Shown here in pieces: positions 14,749-22,920 of a DNA stretch of 35,375 bases (position 1 is the first letter of the stretch; each line of letters begins with the position of its first letter). The position numbers were made by a program, and so were the translations under genes. Source of the DNA: an uncultured Clostridium sp. (GTDB lineage: Bacteria > Bacillota > Clostridia > TANB77 > CAG-508); NCBI GenBank assembly GCA_900557195.1, contig USRT01000022.1, forward strand, positions 1 through 35,375, in the 5' to 3' direction. The notes beneath the pieces were generated by a model, which saw only the letters and a program-made list of their open reading frames with translations, did not search any database and had not been told where the DNA came from.

Positions 14749-17182
14749 AATCCTCATTTTCTTGACTAATAATCTCGATACTAACCACTTTTCCTCCGTC
14801 ATTTGTTCTCATAAGTGTTACACCTTGTGTTGCTCTTCCTAACACACTAATTTCTCTAACATTTAGTCTTATAATAGTGCCTTTGTCAGTTATTAACATT
14901 ACATCTTCTTCACCATTTGCAATTCTAATACCTACTATATTGCCAGTCTTTGGTGTTACTTTATAAGTAATTACACCTCTACCGCCTCTATTTTGTATTC
15001 TATACTCATCTAATTCTGTTCTTTTTCCAAATCCATTTTCTGTAATTGCAAGTAGTGTTGCTTTACTTCCAGATATTATAGATTCCATTCCTATTATTGC
15101 ATCATCATCATCTAGACGCATTCCTATAACACCTTGCGCAGATCTACCTACAGGTCTTACATCTTTCTCGTCAAAAGTAATACATAATCCTTTTTTAGTA
15201 ACTAGTACAACATTGTCTTCGCCATCTGTAAGTCTTACATCTATAAGCTCATCATCTTCTTTTAAGGTTATAGCTAATAACCCTGTCTTCTTTGCAGAAT
15301 TATACTCTGTTAAAGCTGTCTTTTTTATTAAACCTCTCTTAGTTCCCATTAACAGATATTTACCATCAGCAAAATTAGAAATTGGTATTACAGCGGAAAT
15401 TTTTTCTCCATTATCTAATCTTAATAAATTAACAATGGCTGTTCCTTTAGCAGTTCTTCCTCCTTCTGGAATTTCATATCCTTTTAACTTATATAACTTA
15501 CCTTTATTACTAAAGAATAATATTGTATCATGTGTAGATGCTGTAAATATTTGTTTAACAAAATCTTCTTCTCTAGTAGAAATTCCAGTTATTCCTTTTC
15601 CACCTCTTTTTTGACTTTTATATGTATCTATTGGCATTCTTTTTACATATCCAAAGTGTGTTAATGCCACAACAGTTTGTTCTTCTTTTATTAAATCTTC
15701 TAAATCTAACTCTCCTTCAGCACTAACTATTTTTGTTTTTCTTTCATCTCCATATTTTTCTTTTATTGTTGTTAATTCTTCTTTTATAATATCAAATACT
15801 AATTTTTCACTTCCTAATATTGCTCTTAAATGTTCAATTAATTTCATTAATTCATTATATTCTTCCTCTATTTTCTCACGTTGCAATCCTGATAATGTTT
15901 TTAATCTCATATCTAATATTGCTTGTGCTTGAATATCAGAAAGTTTAAATCTTTCCATCAATCTTTCTTTTGCATCATCATAAGAAGATCTAATTATATT
16001 TATAATTTCATCAATATTATCTAAGGCAATTTTTAATCCCTCTAATATATGAGCTCTTGCAAGTGCTTTATCTAATTCGAATTGAGTTCTACGTAATATT
16101 ACATTTTTTCTATGATCAATATAGTATTCTAAACATTGTTTTAAAGTTAATACTTTAGGTTCTCCATTAACTAAGGCTAACATTATAACTCCAAAAGTAT
16201 CTTGCATTTGAGTAAATTTATATAATTGATTTAATACAACTTGAGCATTTGCATCTCTTTTTAGTTCTATTACAACTCTAACCTTTTCTTCTCTATCTGA
16301 CTCATCACGTAAATCTGATATACCTTCTATTCGTTTATCTCTTGTAAGTGTCGCAATATTCTCTATAAGCTTTGCCTTATTAACTTGATAAGGTAATGAT
16401 GTAACAACTATTCTTTGTTTATTACCACTCATTTCTTCAATTTCGGCTTCTGCTCTTACTGTTATCTTTCCTCTTCCTGTAGTATATGCTTGTTTTATTC
16501 CTTCTCGCCCTAATATTATACCTTCTGTTGGAAAATCTGGACCTTTAATTATTGACATTAATTCTTCATCAGTTATATTATCTTCTTCAATCATTTTTAT
16601 AATTCCGTCAATAACTTCATTTAAATTGTGTGGTGGTATATTAGTAGCCATACCTACCGCAATTCCGGAAGATCCATTTATTAATAATGTTGGTATTTTT
16701 GAAGGTAATACTTTTGGCTCTTGTAATCTATCATCATAGTTAGGCATAAAATCAACTGTATTTTTTTCTATATCTGTTAACATAGTTTCTGCTATTTTTG
16801 CCATTCTTGCTTCTGTATACCTCATAGCAGCTGCTCCATCTCCATCAATAGAACCAAAGTTACCATGACCATCTATTAAAGGATATCTCATCGAGAAATC
16901 TTGTGCCAATCTTACCATTGCATCATATACTGATGAATCACCATGAGGATGATATCTTCCCAAAACAGATCCTACTGTATTTGCACATTTTCTGTATGGT
17001 TTATCTGAAGTTATTCCATCTTCATACATTGCATATAAAATTCTTCTATGAACTGGTTTTAATCCGTCTCTAACATCTGGTAATGCACGAGATACGATTA
17101 CACTCATTGCATAGTCAATATATGAATTCTTCATTTCGCTTTCGATGTCTCTTTCAATTATTTTTCCATCTTGTGTAGCCAT
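14747..17182 (-). CDS. gyrA: DNA gyrase subunit A
   Basis: The breakage-reunion subunit of gyrase, which introduces negative supercoils. The active-site Tyr is in AAAMRYTEARM (about residue 122). The quinolone-determining region reads HPHGDSSVYDAM, with the Ser and Asp of sensitive enzymes. The GyrA box QKRGGKG (not found in ParC) is near residue 530, followed by the six-bladed beta-pinwheel. The 811-aa length is standard, with a short acidic end. AGAGGG precedes the ATG. In most Firmicutes gyrA follows gyrB directly; here about 5.7 kb including the VirB4 operon lies between them. Confidence 0.98.
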   Translation of the reverse strand: MATQDGKIIERDIESEMKNSYIDYAMSVIVSRALPDVRDGLKPVHRRILYAMYEDGITSDKPYRKCANTVGSVLGRYHPHGDSSVYDAMVRLAQDFSMRYPLIDGHGNFGSIDGDGAAAMRYTEARMAKIAETMLTDIEKNTVDFMPNYDDRLQEPKVLPSKIPTLLINGSSGIAVGMATNIPPHNLNEVIDGIIKMIEEDNITDEELMSIIKGPDFPTEGIILGREGIKQAYTTGRGKITVRAEAEIEEMSGNKQRIVVTSLPYQVNKAKLIENIATLTRDKRIEGISDLRDESDREEKVRVVIELKRDANAQVVLNQLYKFTQMQDTFGVIMLALVNGEPKVLTLKQCLEYYIDHRKNVILRRTQFELDKALARAHILEGLKIALDNIDEIINIIRSSYDDAKERLMERFKLSDIQAQAILDMRLKTLSGLQREKIEEEYNELMKLIEHLRAILGSEKLVFDIIKEELTTIKEKYGDERKTKIVSAEGELDLEDLIKEEQTVVALTHFGYVKRMPIDTYKSQKRGGKGITGISTREEDFVKQIFTASTHDTILFFSNKGKLYKLKGYEIPEGGRTAKGTAIVNLLRLDNGEKISAVIPISNFADGKYLLMGTKRGLIKKTALTEYNSAKKTGLLAITLKEDDELIDVRLTDGEDNVVLVTKKGLCITFDEKDVRPVGRSAQGVIGMRLDDDDAIIGMESIISGSKATLLAITENGFGKRTELDEYRIQNRGGRGVITYKVTPKTGNIVGIRIANGEEDVMLITDKGTIIRLNVREISVLGRATQGVTLMRTNDGGKVVSIEIISQENED

Positions 17183-17217
17183 ATTTTTTCCCTCTCTTCT
17201 ATATATAGTCTTTAGTT

Positions 17218-17246
17218 ATTATACTAGAACCATTTTAAATATGCAA
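17218..17246 (-). promoter_or_regulatory. Predicted promoter of gyrA
   Basis: On the minus strand, TTGCAT (17241-17246), a 17-bp spacer and a perfect TATAAT (17218-17223), about 36 bp before the gyrA ATG. It gives gyrA its own transcript, separate from gyrB. Confidence 0.65.
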
Positions 17247-17263
17247 GAAAAAACTTCATTTTT

Positions 17264-17299
17264 TAAAATAAATAGTTCCCTAGGGAACTATTTATTTTA
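17264..17299. repeat. 36-bp perfect palindrome upstream of gyrA
   Basis: Positions 17264-17281 and 17282-17299 are exact reverse complements with no spacer (centre CCCTAGGG). On the minus strand it can act as the terminator of the 17.5-kb gene because T-rich sequence follows. With no loop bases it could also extrude as a cruciform or bind a dimeric protein. Confidence 0.75.
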
Positions 17300-17334
17300 T
17301 GAATAAAAATCTTTTATAATTTTTAATTCTAAAT

Positions 17335-17414
17335 ACGAAAAAAATCTCTCTTGATAAAAATCTTTCCTGATAAAAACCTTTCTTGATAAAATTCTTTTTT
17401 GACAAAAATTCAAC
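17335..17414. repeat. Five imperfect 16-bp tandem repeats
   Basis: Units at 17335, 17351, 17367, 17383 and 17399 follow the pattern YTGATAAAAAYCTTTC with a few changes each. The first and last units are the most divergent. They lie between the unknown helical-protein gene and the palindrome, in a noncoding stretch. Confidence 0.65.
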
Positions 17415-17470
17415 TTAGAAAATCAATTATTTTTAATAATCTTAATTATTAGATAAAATATTACAAATAA

Positions 17471-18121
17471 TCATACTAGTTTTTGCGTAAGTTCTAGCTC
17501 TTCATTAGTGAGGTTAAAATCACCTCCTTTCCTTTTTATAAGTTGATGCACATTTTCCAATTTTCTGACTTCTTTTATCTTTTCTTCTGTTGGTATTATA
17601 TTATTCATATTTTTTTCTATCTTTTTATATATCTTATCCATATTTTTAAAATCTTTAGAATTATAAAATTCCTTCCATTCATTAATATATTGATCATTTT
17701 TCTCAAACGCATTTACATAACTTTTTATTTTTTTATCTATTTCCTGTTCAACTTTATTTGAAATAGTCTTTTTATTTTTTTCTAATCTTTCCACTTGATT
17801 TATACTTAAATCATATGAATCTTTTATGGCAGATATAATTCTACTTGTTTCTTTTTCAATATTTAACTCACTTATATTTTTGTTTGCATATTTTTCATTT
17901 TTATTGTTAATTAAATCTTTAGTAAAATTAGCAACATTTTTTGATAATTGACTAACACCTAATTTTTCTTTCATTTCCATTACTTTGTCTTCTATTGAAT
18001 CAGGTAAAAAAGCTTTTAATATTTCATTATATATATCGTCAATTGTCTTATTTATGAATTCACCATATTTTTCATCGATTTCATTCAAAGTATCTTTAAT
18101 ACTTCTTGCTGTTAACTCCAT
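17471..18121 (-). CDS. Unknown helical, charged protein between gyrA and the VirB4 operon
   Basis: Not recognised. The start chosen is the ATG at 18121 (216 aa), with GGAAAGG 6 nt upstream; an in-frame ATG at 18136 has no clear ribosome-binding site. The product is soluble, Lys/Glu/Asn/Ile-rich and almost wholly helical by eye. Likely coiled-coil stretches lie around residues 105-150 (VERLEKNKKTISNKVEQEIDKK) and 165-190. No membrane segment, signal or catalytic motif is seen. It is on the same strand as the VirB4 operon but 480 bp downstream of it. It could belong to the secretion system or be unrelated. Confidence 0.7.
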   Translation of the reverse strand: MELTARSIKDTLNEIDEKYGEFINKTIDDIYNEILKAFLPDSIEDKVMEMKEKLGVSQLSKNVANFTKDLINNKNEKYANKNISELNIEKETSRIISAIKDSYDLSINQVERLEKNKKTISNKVEQEIDKKIKSYVNAFEKNDQYINEWKEFYNSKDFKNMDKIYKKIEKNMNNIIPTEEKIKEVRKLENVHQLIKRKGGDFNLTNEELELTQKLV

Positions 18122-18136
18122 TCTATACCTTTCCAT

Positions 18137-18618
18137 AAATAAACCAATATATTTTTCTAGTTTATTTATTTTATTAATTTTAATTATTTATTTTTTATAT
18201 TAATTTTATATTGATTACCTATTATTTATTTTTATTCAATTTATTATTTAGAATCATTTTTTATATTTTACTTAATTAATAAATATTAAATATTTAATTA
18301 ATTACAATTATGCAATAAATACTTGACTAATTATTTTATTATTATCAATTTAATTGTCTTTTTATTTTCTATTTTAAAAATAATTTATTAAATCGTTTTT
18401 ACTTAAATAATTTTCTATTTGTTTTTATTTAATTATTTCGTATTAAATTATTTTTTATTTGATCACTTTTCAATTAAATCATTTTTATTTAATATTGTTT
18501 ATATAATTATTAAAGTTAAATTATTAATCCTATAATATTATTTTTATACTTTGATAATTTTTCTTATAATATTAAGTGAATAACTTAAATTTTAAAATTT
18601 TTTTAAAATAATAAGATT
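18137..18618. repeat. Extremely AT-rich gene-free interval with degenerate short repeats
   Basis: No gene is seen in these 480 bp. At about 18383-18497 a 15-bp motif close to TAAATYATTTTTATT recurs at least five times with changes and variable spacing. The rest is nearly pure A and T. Confidence 0.5.
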
Positions 18619-19902
18619 TTAATTTTTTATTTTTAATTTTCCATATACAACCTCAAAAAAGCCCTTTAATAAATATTCCTTTTTTCTAAAATTAACCTGT
18701 AATATATTTTCTCCTATTTTTTTATATTCCTTTCTTTCATCCTTTTTGTGATACAAATTATTATTATTTTTATTTATTATTGAATTATAAAAGTTTTCCA
18801 TTTTTATTTTTCCTAACATTTCATATTCACCAAATATATTTTTTATTAAATTAAAATCTATAGAATTTTTATTATATTTATTTATAATTATTTTTATTTT
18901 ATTTGAATTTATTTTCCATTTATTTTTATACATATCTAACAATCTTTTTCCTTTTGTAATCTCCAATAAATTTGCTTCAAGTAAAAATATATTCTTATCA
19001 GCATGTTCTATTAATATCCTATTATATTTGAAAAAACATTCTGAAGAAGTATCCACTATTATGTAATCATATTGTTTTTTTATTTCATTTATCATCTCCA
19101 GTAATTGAGTCTGATTTATATCTTCATCTGAATTAAATAAAATATCTATACCTGTTAATAAATCTACATTTTTATTTACACTTATTATTAAATCTTCAAT
19201 ATTTATATTATAATTATTTAAATCTTTTTCTTTAACTTTCTCTTTTACTTTTTTGGAATATTTATTTATTCCCAATATAGTATGTATACTATTATTTAAT
19301 ATATCAAAATCAATTATTAATATTTTATTTTTTTTACTTTTTAAATAATTAGAAAAACATACAGAAAAAATACTTTTTCCTACACCACTACTACCAAGAA
19401 CACAAATCATTTTATTATTAGATTTTAAACTTTTCTTCGTTTCATTATTAATTTTAATTTTATTTATTTGTTTATTTATATTAGAATCATTTAAAATAAT
19501 ATCTTTTATTATTTCAATATCTTGTTCTATTTTAATATTATTTATTTTCTTATTTTTTAATATTTTTATAATGTCAATAATTTCTACTTTATTATTATAA
19601 AAAATATTAAATATTTTTTTACTATATAGAAAACTTTCTAACTCTTTATTTTCTTTTTCTAATATTATAATTATTTCAATATTTTCATTTTTATTTTTTA
19701 TTTTATTAATTAATTCTTCAATGCTTATATTTCCTGGTAATATCTCATTTAAAATTATGTAATCTATATTCTTTTCTATTTCTAAAAATTCTATTATTGC
19801 TTCTTGATACTGTATATCATTAATCATAATCTGAAATTCTTTATATTTTTTTAGTTCATTATTCAATATTGGATTTCCCAATGCTGTTACAATTTTTTTC
19901 AT
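18619..19902 (-). CDS. MinD/CpaE-like ATPase with N-terminal pseudo-receiver domain
   Basis: A P-loop ATPase of the ParA/MinD superfamily; CpaE/TadZ members position or help assemble secretion machines at the membrane. Residues 1-115 look like a receiver fold, but the usual phospho-acceptor Asp is Asn in DYIILNEILPGN. The ATPase domain has Walker A GSSGVGKS (170-177) and Walker B DYIIVDT (D279, D284). The signature lysine of MinD-type deviant P-loops (KGGxGK) is not present. The start is well supported by GGAGG 8 nt upstream and overlaps the virB4-like gene by 44 bp, so it is in the same operon. The C-terminal tail (about 50 residues) is basic with no recognised domain. Confidence 0.78.
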   Translation of the reverse strand: MKKIVTALGNPILNNELKKYKEFQIMINDIQYQEAIIEFLEIEKNIDYIILNEILPGNISIEELINKIKNKNENIEIIIILEKENKELESFLYSKKIFNIFYNNKVEIIDIIKILKNKKINNIKIEQDIEIIKDIILNDSNINKQINKIKINNETKKSLKSNNKMICVLGSSGVGKSIFSVCFSNYLKSKKNKILIIDFDILNNSIHTILGINKYSKKVKEKVKEKDLNNYNINIEDLIISVNKNVDLLTGIDILFNSDEDINQTQLLEMINEIKKQYDYIIVDTSSECFFKYNRILIEHADKNIFLLEANLLEITKGKRLLDMYKNKWKINSNKIKIIINKYNKNSIDFNLIKNIFGEYEMLGKIKMENFYNSIINKNNNNLYHKKDERKEYKKIGENILQVNFRKKEYLLKGFFEVVYGKLKIKN

Positions 19903-21736
19903 TTACATCACCTCCAACTATCTTTTTCTCTATACCTGATGATTCAACTTTTATTAATATGTGATCATCTCCTGCAAAAAGTAAACACTCACCTCTCTTC
20001 AATGATTTTATTTCGATTTTTTCTTTACTAGATAAATTACTATATACTTCTAAAGTTTTTATATTTTCTTCTTCAAGTGAGAAAAATACTTTATTACTTG
20101 AATTATTTAAAATACTTTTTCCATATGAACCATTATCTAAACTAAACAAATCTACAACGTCTTGAGTAATTGCAACTGCACTACCTCCATACTTTCTAAT
20201 TGTTTTAAATATTTTATAAACAAAACTTGCTACATTTTTATTAGATGTTACTCCTATAAGTCTCCATATTTCATCTAAATATACTGCCTTTTTTATATTT
20301 CTATCCTTTTTTATTTTATCCCAAAACAACTCCGTAAATAAAAACATTCCATATTGTAAATTTTCTTCGCCTAGCTCATAAACATCTGCAATTATAAGTT
20401 TATTTTCTAATTGAATATTTGTATAATTATTAAAAAATCTTAAAGAGCCTTTTACAAATGGTATTAATTTTATTTTAAATTTTTTTGTATTTTCATTTTT
20501 ATCCAAAATATTATAAAAATCTTCTAATATAGGCATATCTTTTGTTTCTTTAAAAACAGGCTTTATTTTTATTTTATTTTTATCATTTTTGTATAATGTT
20601 TCATCATCAAAAGTTATTCCTTTTTGTTTATATACTTCTATAATTTTCTCTTCAATTATTCCTTTTTCTTCCTCGTTCATTTCACCAAATATTAAATTAA
20701 AAAATGCAATTAATTTTGTTATTTTAGTTGCTAAAAATCCTATATTATTTTCTTCTATACTGTCTTCTCTTATATCAAAAATATTAATATATGTACTGGA
20801 TGAAGGACCAAGTTTTATAATAGTGCCATTTAACGCTTTACATAACTTGTCGTATTCTCTGTCAGGATCTATAATATATTGATAAATTCCAAATAATCTA
20901 TATCTTAAAATCATTAATTTTGTATAGTATGATTTGCCAGCACCACTTGTTCCAAATATACACATATTTGCATTTTTATATTTATTAGTATTATATCTAT
21001 CTATAAAAATTAATGAATTATTATAAATACTTGTACCAATAAATATTCCATTTTCATCAAATATTGAAGATGATATAAATGGATATGTACCAACTAATCC
21101 ACTTGTTAATACATTTCTTCTTGAAACTTCTTTTAATAAATTGCTATTTTCCATACTTGGTGAACATGCTATAAATGCATCTTCCTGTCTAAAATATGCT
21201 CTTTTTGTTATTATTCCTTTTGCTTGACATAATCCTTCAATCTGATTAATTGAATATTCTAATTCTTTTTTATTATTTGAGAAAAGATTCATATACATAT
21301 ATAAATAGTATAAATCTTCATTATTAACCTGTATTTCTTTTCTTATATATTTTGCATCATTATATGTAAAAGCTGCTATATCTGCATCTTGTCTGTCTCT
21401 CGAAAGAGTTCTCACTTCTAATCCCACATTTCCTATATGATATGTTAGTTCTCTTATTACTTTATATACATCTTCTTTTTCATAAAACATAGAAATATTT
21501 ATATTTATGCTTGTATTAATTATATCTTTTAATAATAAATCACTATGCTCTCTATTATAATTAACAACTAATAGACTAGAATAATAAATACCATTTATTT
21601 CAATGAATTTTGGATTTGCTAAATTTATATAACTAGGGCTTATAGTATCTTTTTCAGTTATCATTCCTTTATATAATTGTGTACAAAAATTATCTTTATT
21701 TTCTTTTTTTAAATATCTTTCTAAAATACTCATCAC
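19859..21736 (-). CDS. VirB4/PrgJ-type T4SS ATPase
   Basis: The hexameric motor of type IV secretion, working at the channel base. The N-terminal ~240 residues carry the VirB4 domain (DRQDADIAAFTYND region). The motor domain has Walker A GTSGAGKS (262-269), IDPDREYDKL downstream, Walker B VYLDEIWRL (D488, E489) and ITQDVVDLF, all typical of VirB4/TraE/PrgJ. The length of 625 aa is at the short side; part of the N-terminal domain seems to be supplied by the separate gene just upstream, 6 bp away. It overlaps the CpaE-like gene by 44 bp. Confidence 0.93.
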   Translation of the reverse strand: MMSILERYLKKENKDNFCTQLYKGMITEKDTISPSYINLANPKFIEINGIYYSSLLVVNYNREHSDLLLKDIINTSININISMFYEKEDVYKVIRELTYHIGNVGLEVRTLSRDRQDADIAAFTYNDAKYIRKEIQVNNEDLYYLYMYMNLFSNNKKELEYSINQIEGLCQAKGIITKRAYFRQEDAFIACSPSMENSNLLKEVSRRNVLTSGLVGTYPFISSSIFDENGIFIGTSIYNNSLIFIDRYNTNKYKNANMCIFGTSGAGKSYYTKLMILRYRLFGIYQYIIDPDREYDKLCKALNGTIIKLGPSSSTYINIFDIREDSIEENNIGFLATKITKLIAFFNLIFGEMNEEEKGIIEEKIIEVYKQKGITFDDETLYKNDKNKIKIKPVFKETKDMPILEDFYNILDKNENTKKFKIKLIPFVKGSLRFFNNYTNIQLENKLIIADVYELGEENLQYGMFLFTELFWDKIKKDRNIKKAVYLDEIWRLIGVTSNKNVASFVYKIFKTIRKYGGSAVAITQDVVDLFSLDNGSYGKSILNNSSNKVFFSLEEENIKTLEVYSNLSSKEKIEIKSLKRGECLLFAGDDHILIKVESSGIEKKIVGGDVNEKNCNSIGKSNIE

Positions 21737-21742
21737 TTCTTT

Positions 21743-22291
21743 CTATGTTTTATTAAAAAAAGATTTTAAAATATTTATAATTGATTCCTTTTCCTTTATT
21801 TCAAATACACTATTACCACATCTTGCTAAACATTCTTTTATTTTATAAAATTGGTCATTTAATTCACTTATTATTACATTTTCATTATCATTTTCTTTTA
21901 CTATTGGAGATTTTTTTATTAGAATAAAATAATTTTTACTTGAAGAACTTTTTTTAGAATTTAAATTTTCTATATATGTAATATAATTTTCTGAAATATT
22001 AATTATTTCGTTTGATTCTAATTTACATTGATTTTTTATTTTGGAAATATGATTAGACAAATCTTCTTTATTACTTTGAATAATAATTTGTATATCGAAA
22101 TTACATGTTTTTAAGAAAATTTTATAAGAATTTAATATTGAATCTTTTTCTAAATCTGATTTTAGATTAAAATTTATAGGAATAACTTTAATTATTTTTA
22201 CATAATTACCATTTTTCATTTTTATAATTCCTTCTTCTAATATTCTTTCGAATGGTAACCAATTTTGAACTGAATCGATTTTTTTACTTAT
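21743..22291 (-). CDS. Stand-alone TraC/VirB4 N-domain-like protein, apparent ATA start
   Basis: The first ATG in this frame is at 22219, but the reading frame stays open upstream and adds a well-formed sequence, SVQNWLPFERILEEGI. This leads into KNGNYVKIIKVIPINF and ILNSYKIFLKTCNFDIQI. That order (WLP-, I-GI-, -G-Y-KI--V-PINF, -L-S--E, -IQI--QS) resembles the N-terminal domain of TraC/VirB4-type ATPases as I remember it, here as a separate 182-aa protein next to virB4. No ATG, GTG or TTG lies between the upstream TAA (22316) and 22219. ATA at 22289-22291, with AAAGGA 8 nt before it, is the best start. The role is probably as a partner of the VirB4 motor. Confidence 0.7.
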   Translation of the reverse strand: MSKKIDSVQNWLPFERILEEGIIKMKNGNYVKIIKVIPINFNLKSDLEKDSILNSYKIFLKTCNFDIQIIIQSNKEDLSNHISKIKNQCKLESNEIINISENYITYIENLNSKKSSSSKNYFILIKKSPIVKENDNENVIISELNDQFYKIKECLARCGNSVFEIKEKESIINILKSFFNKT

Positions 22292-22325
22292 TTTTCTCTT
22301 CCTTTCTCTTTTATTTTATATTTTT

Positions 22326-22355
22326 ATTATTGCATATACATAACACGCTTGTCAA
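22326..22355 (-). promoter_or_regulatory. Predicted promoter of the VirB4 operon
   Basis: On the minus strand, consensus TTGACA (22350-22355), an 18-bp spacer and AATAAT (22326-22331) preceded by TGC (extended -10). It lies about 35 bp before the ATA start at 22291. This half of the T4SS therefore has its own promoter. Confidence 0.55.
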
Positions 22356-22359
22356 CATA

Positions 22360-22800
22360 TTTCGTATTTCATTTTTCGACATTTTTAAATTTTATAAATT
22401 TTTGAATATATTTTTTAATTTTGATCATAATATTAATATAAGGTTAATATTAGTTGAACTAAGAATAATATTAGGTTTAATTCTAAGCTTTTTATTATTC
22501 GATCAAAGATAAATATCAGCTATTAATTGGTTAATATTTGTCGGCGATGAGAGTATATTATTTGTATGTAAGCTATATTTTATGGTTAAATTATAAGTAA
22601 TATATTCGAAGTTAAGATTATTCTTGTATGTTTTTAGTGGTTTTTATTAGTTCTTTATGGATGAATCTAGCTATTATGCGTGCATTAATAGTCGAGCAAC
22701 TGATTAATATATGTGGTGAATAGCTTATTTATATAGCAATATATATTAGGTTAGAAATTATGTATATTAGTTTTAGCTGAAGATTAATATTAGCTTTATG
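22360..22800. repeat. Gene-free interval with recurring TTAATATTAG-like motifs
   Basis: About 620 bp separate gyrB from the VirB4 operon. I find no ORF with a family match. The stretch 22430-22800 contains many degenerate copies of TTAATATTAG (near 22442, 22527, 22704 and 22785) and two similar longer blocks around 22520-22550 and 22695-22725. This suggests decayed duplication or an RNA. Confidence 0.45.
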
Positions 22801-22802
22801 TC

Positions 22803-22838
22803 TAATAGCAGGTAATAATTTTTTATTACCTGCTATTA
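22803..22838 (-). terminator. Strong hairpin downstream of gyrB
   Basis: A perfect 16-bp stem (22803-22818 with 22823-22838) and a TTTT loop, about 80 bp past the gyrB stop. It lacks a clear T-run on the minus strand, so it may be a weak terminator or an mRNA 3' stabiliser. Confidence 0.55.
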
Positions 22839-22920
22839 ATAATTTATTCTATATAATATATGTTAGTAATAAATAAATTTTTTAAGCTCATTATCTAAGT
22901 TTGTCAGAAAAATATACAAT

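Noticed and set aside
15213..15614. 133-codon plus-strand frame within gyrA
   Set aside because: Antisense shadow of gyrA; Ser/Pro-rich composition and no ribosome-binding site.
17335..17414. CRISPR-like array
   Set aside because: The 16-bp units are contiguous without spacers, and no cas genes are present.
17471..18136. Longer start of the helical protein at 18136
   Set aside because: The ATG at 18121 has GGAAAGG at good spacing; the upstream one has none.
22252..22512. 86-codon plus-strand frame between the VirB4 operon and gyrB
   Set aside because: Phe/Ile-rich AT-driven frame that overlaps the start of the TraC-like gene and its promoter; no ribosome-binding site.
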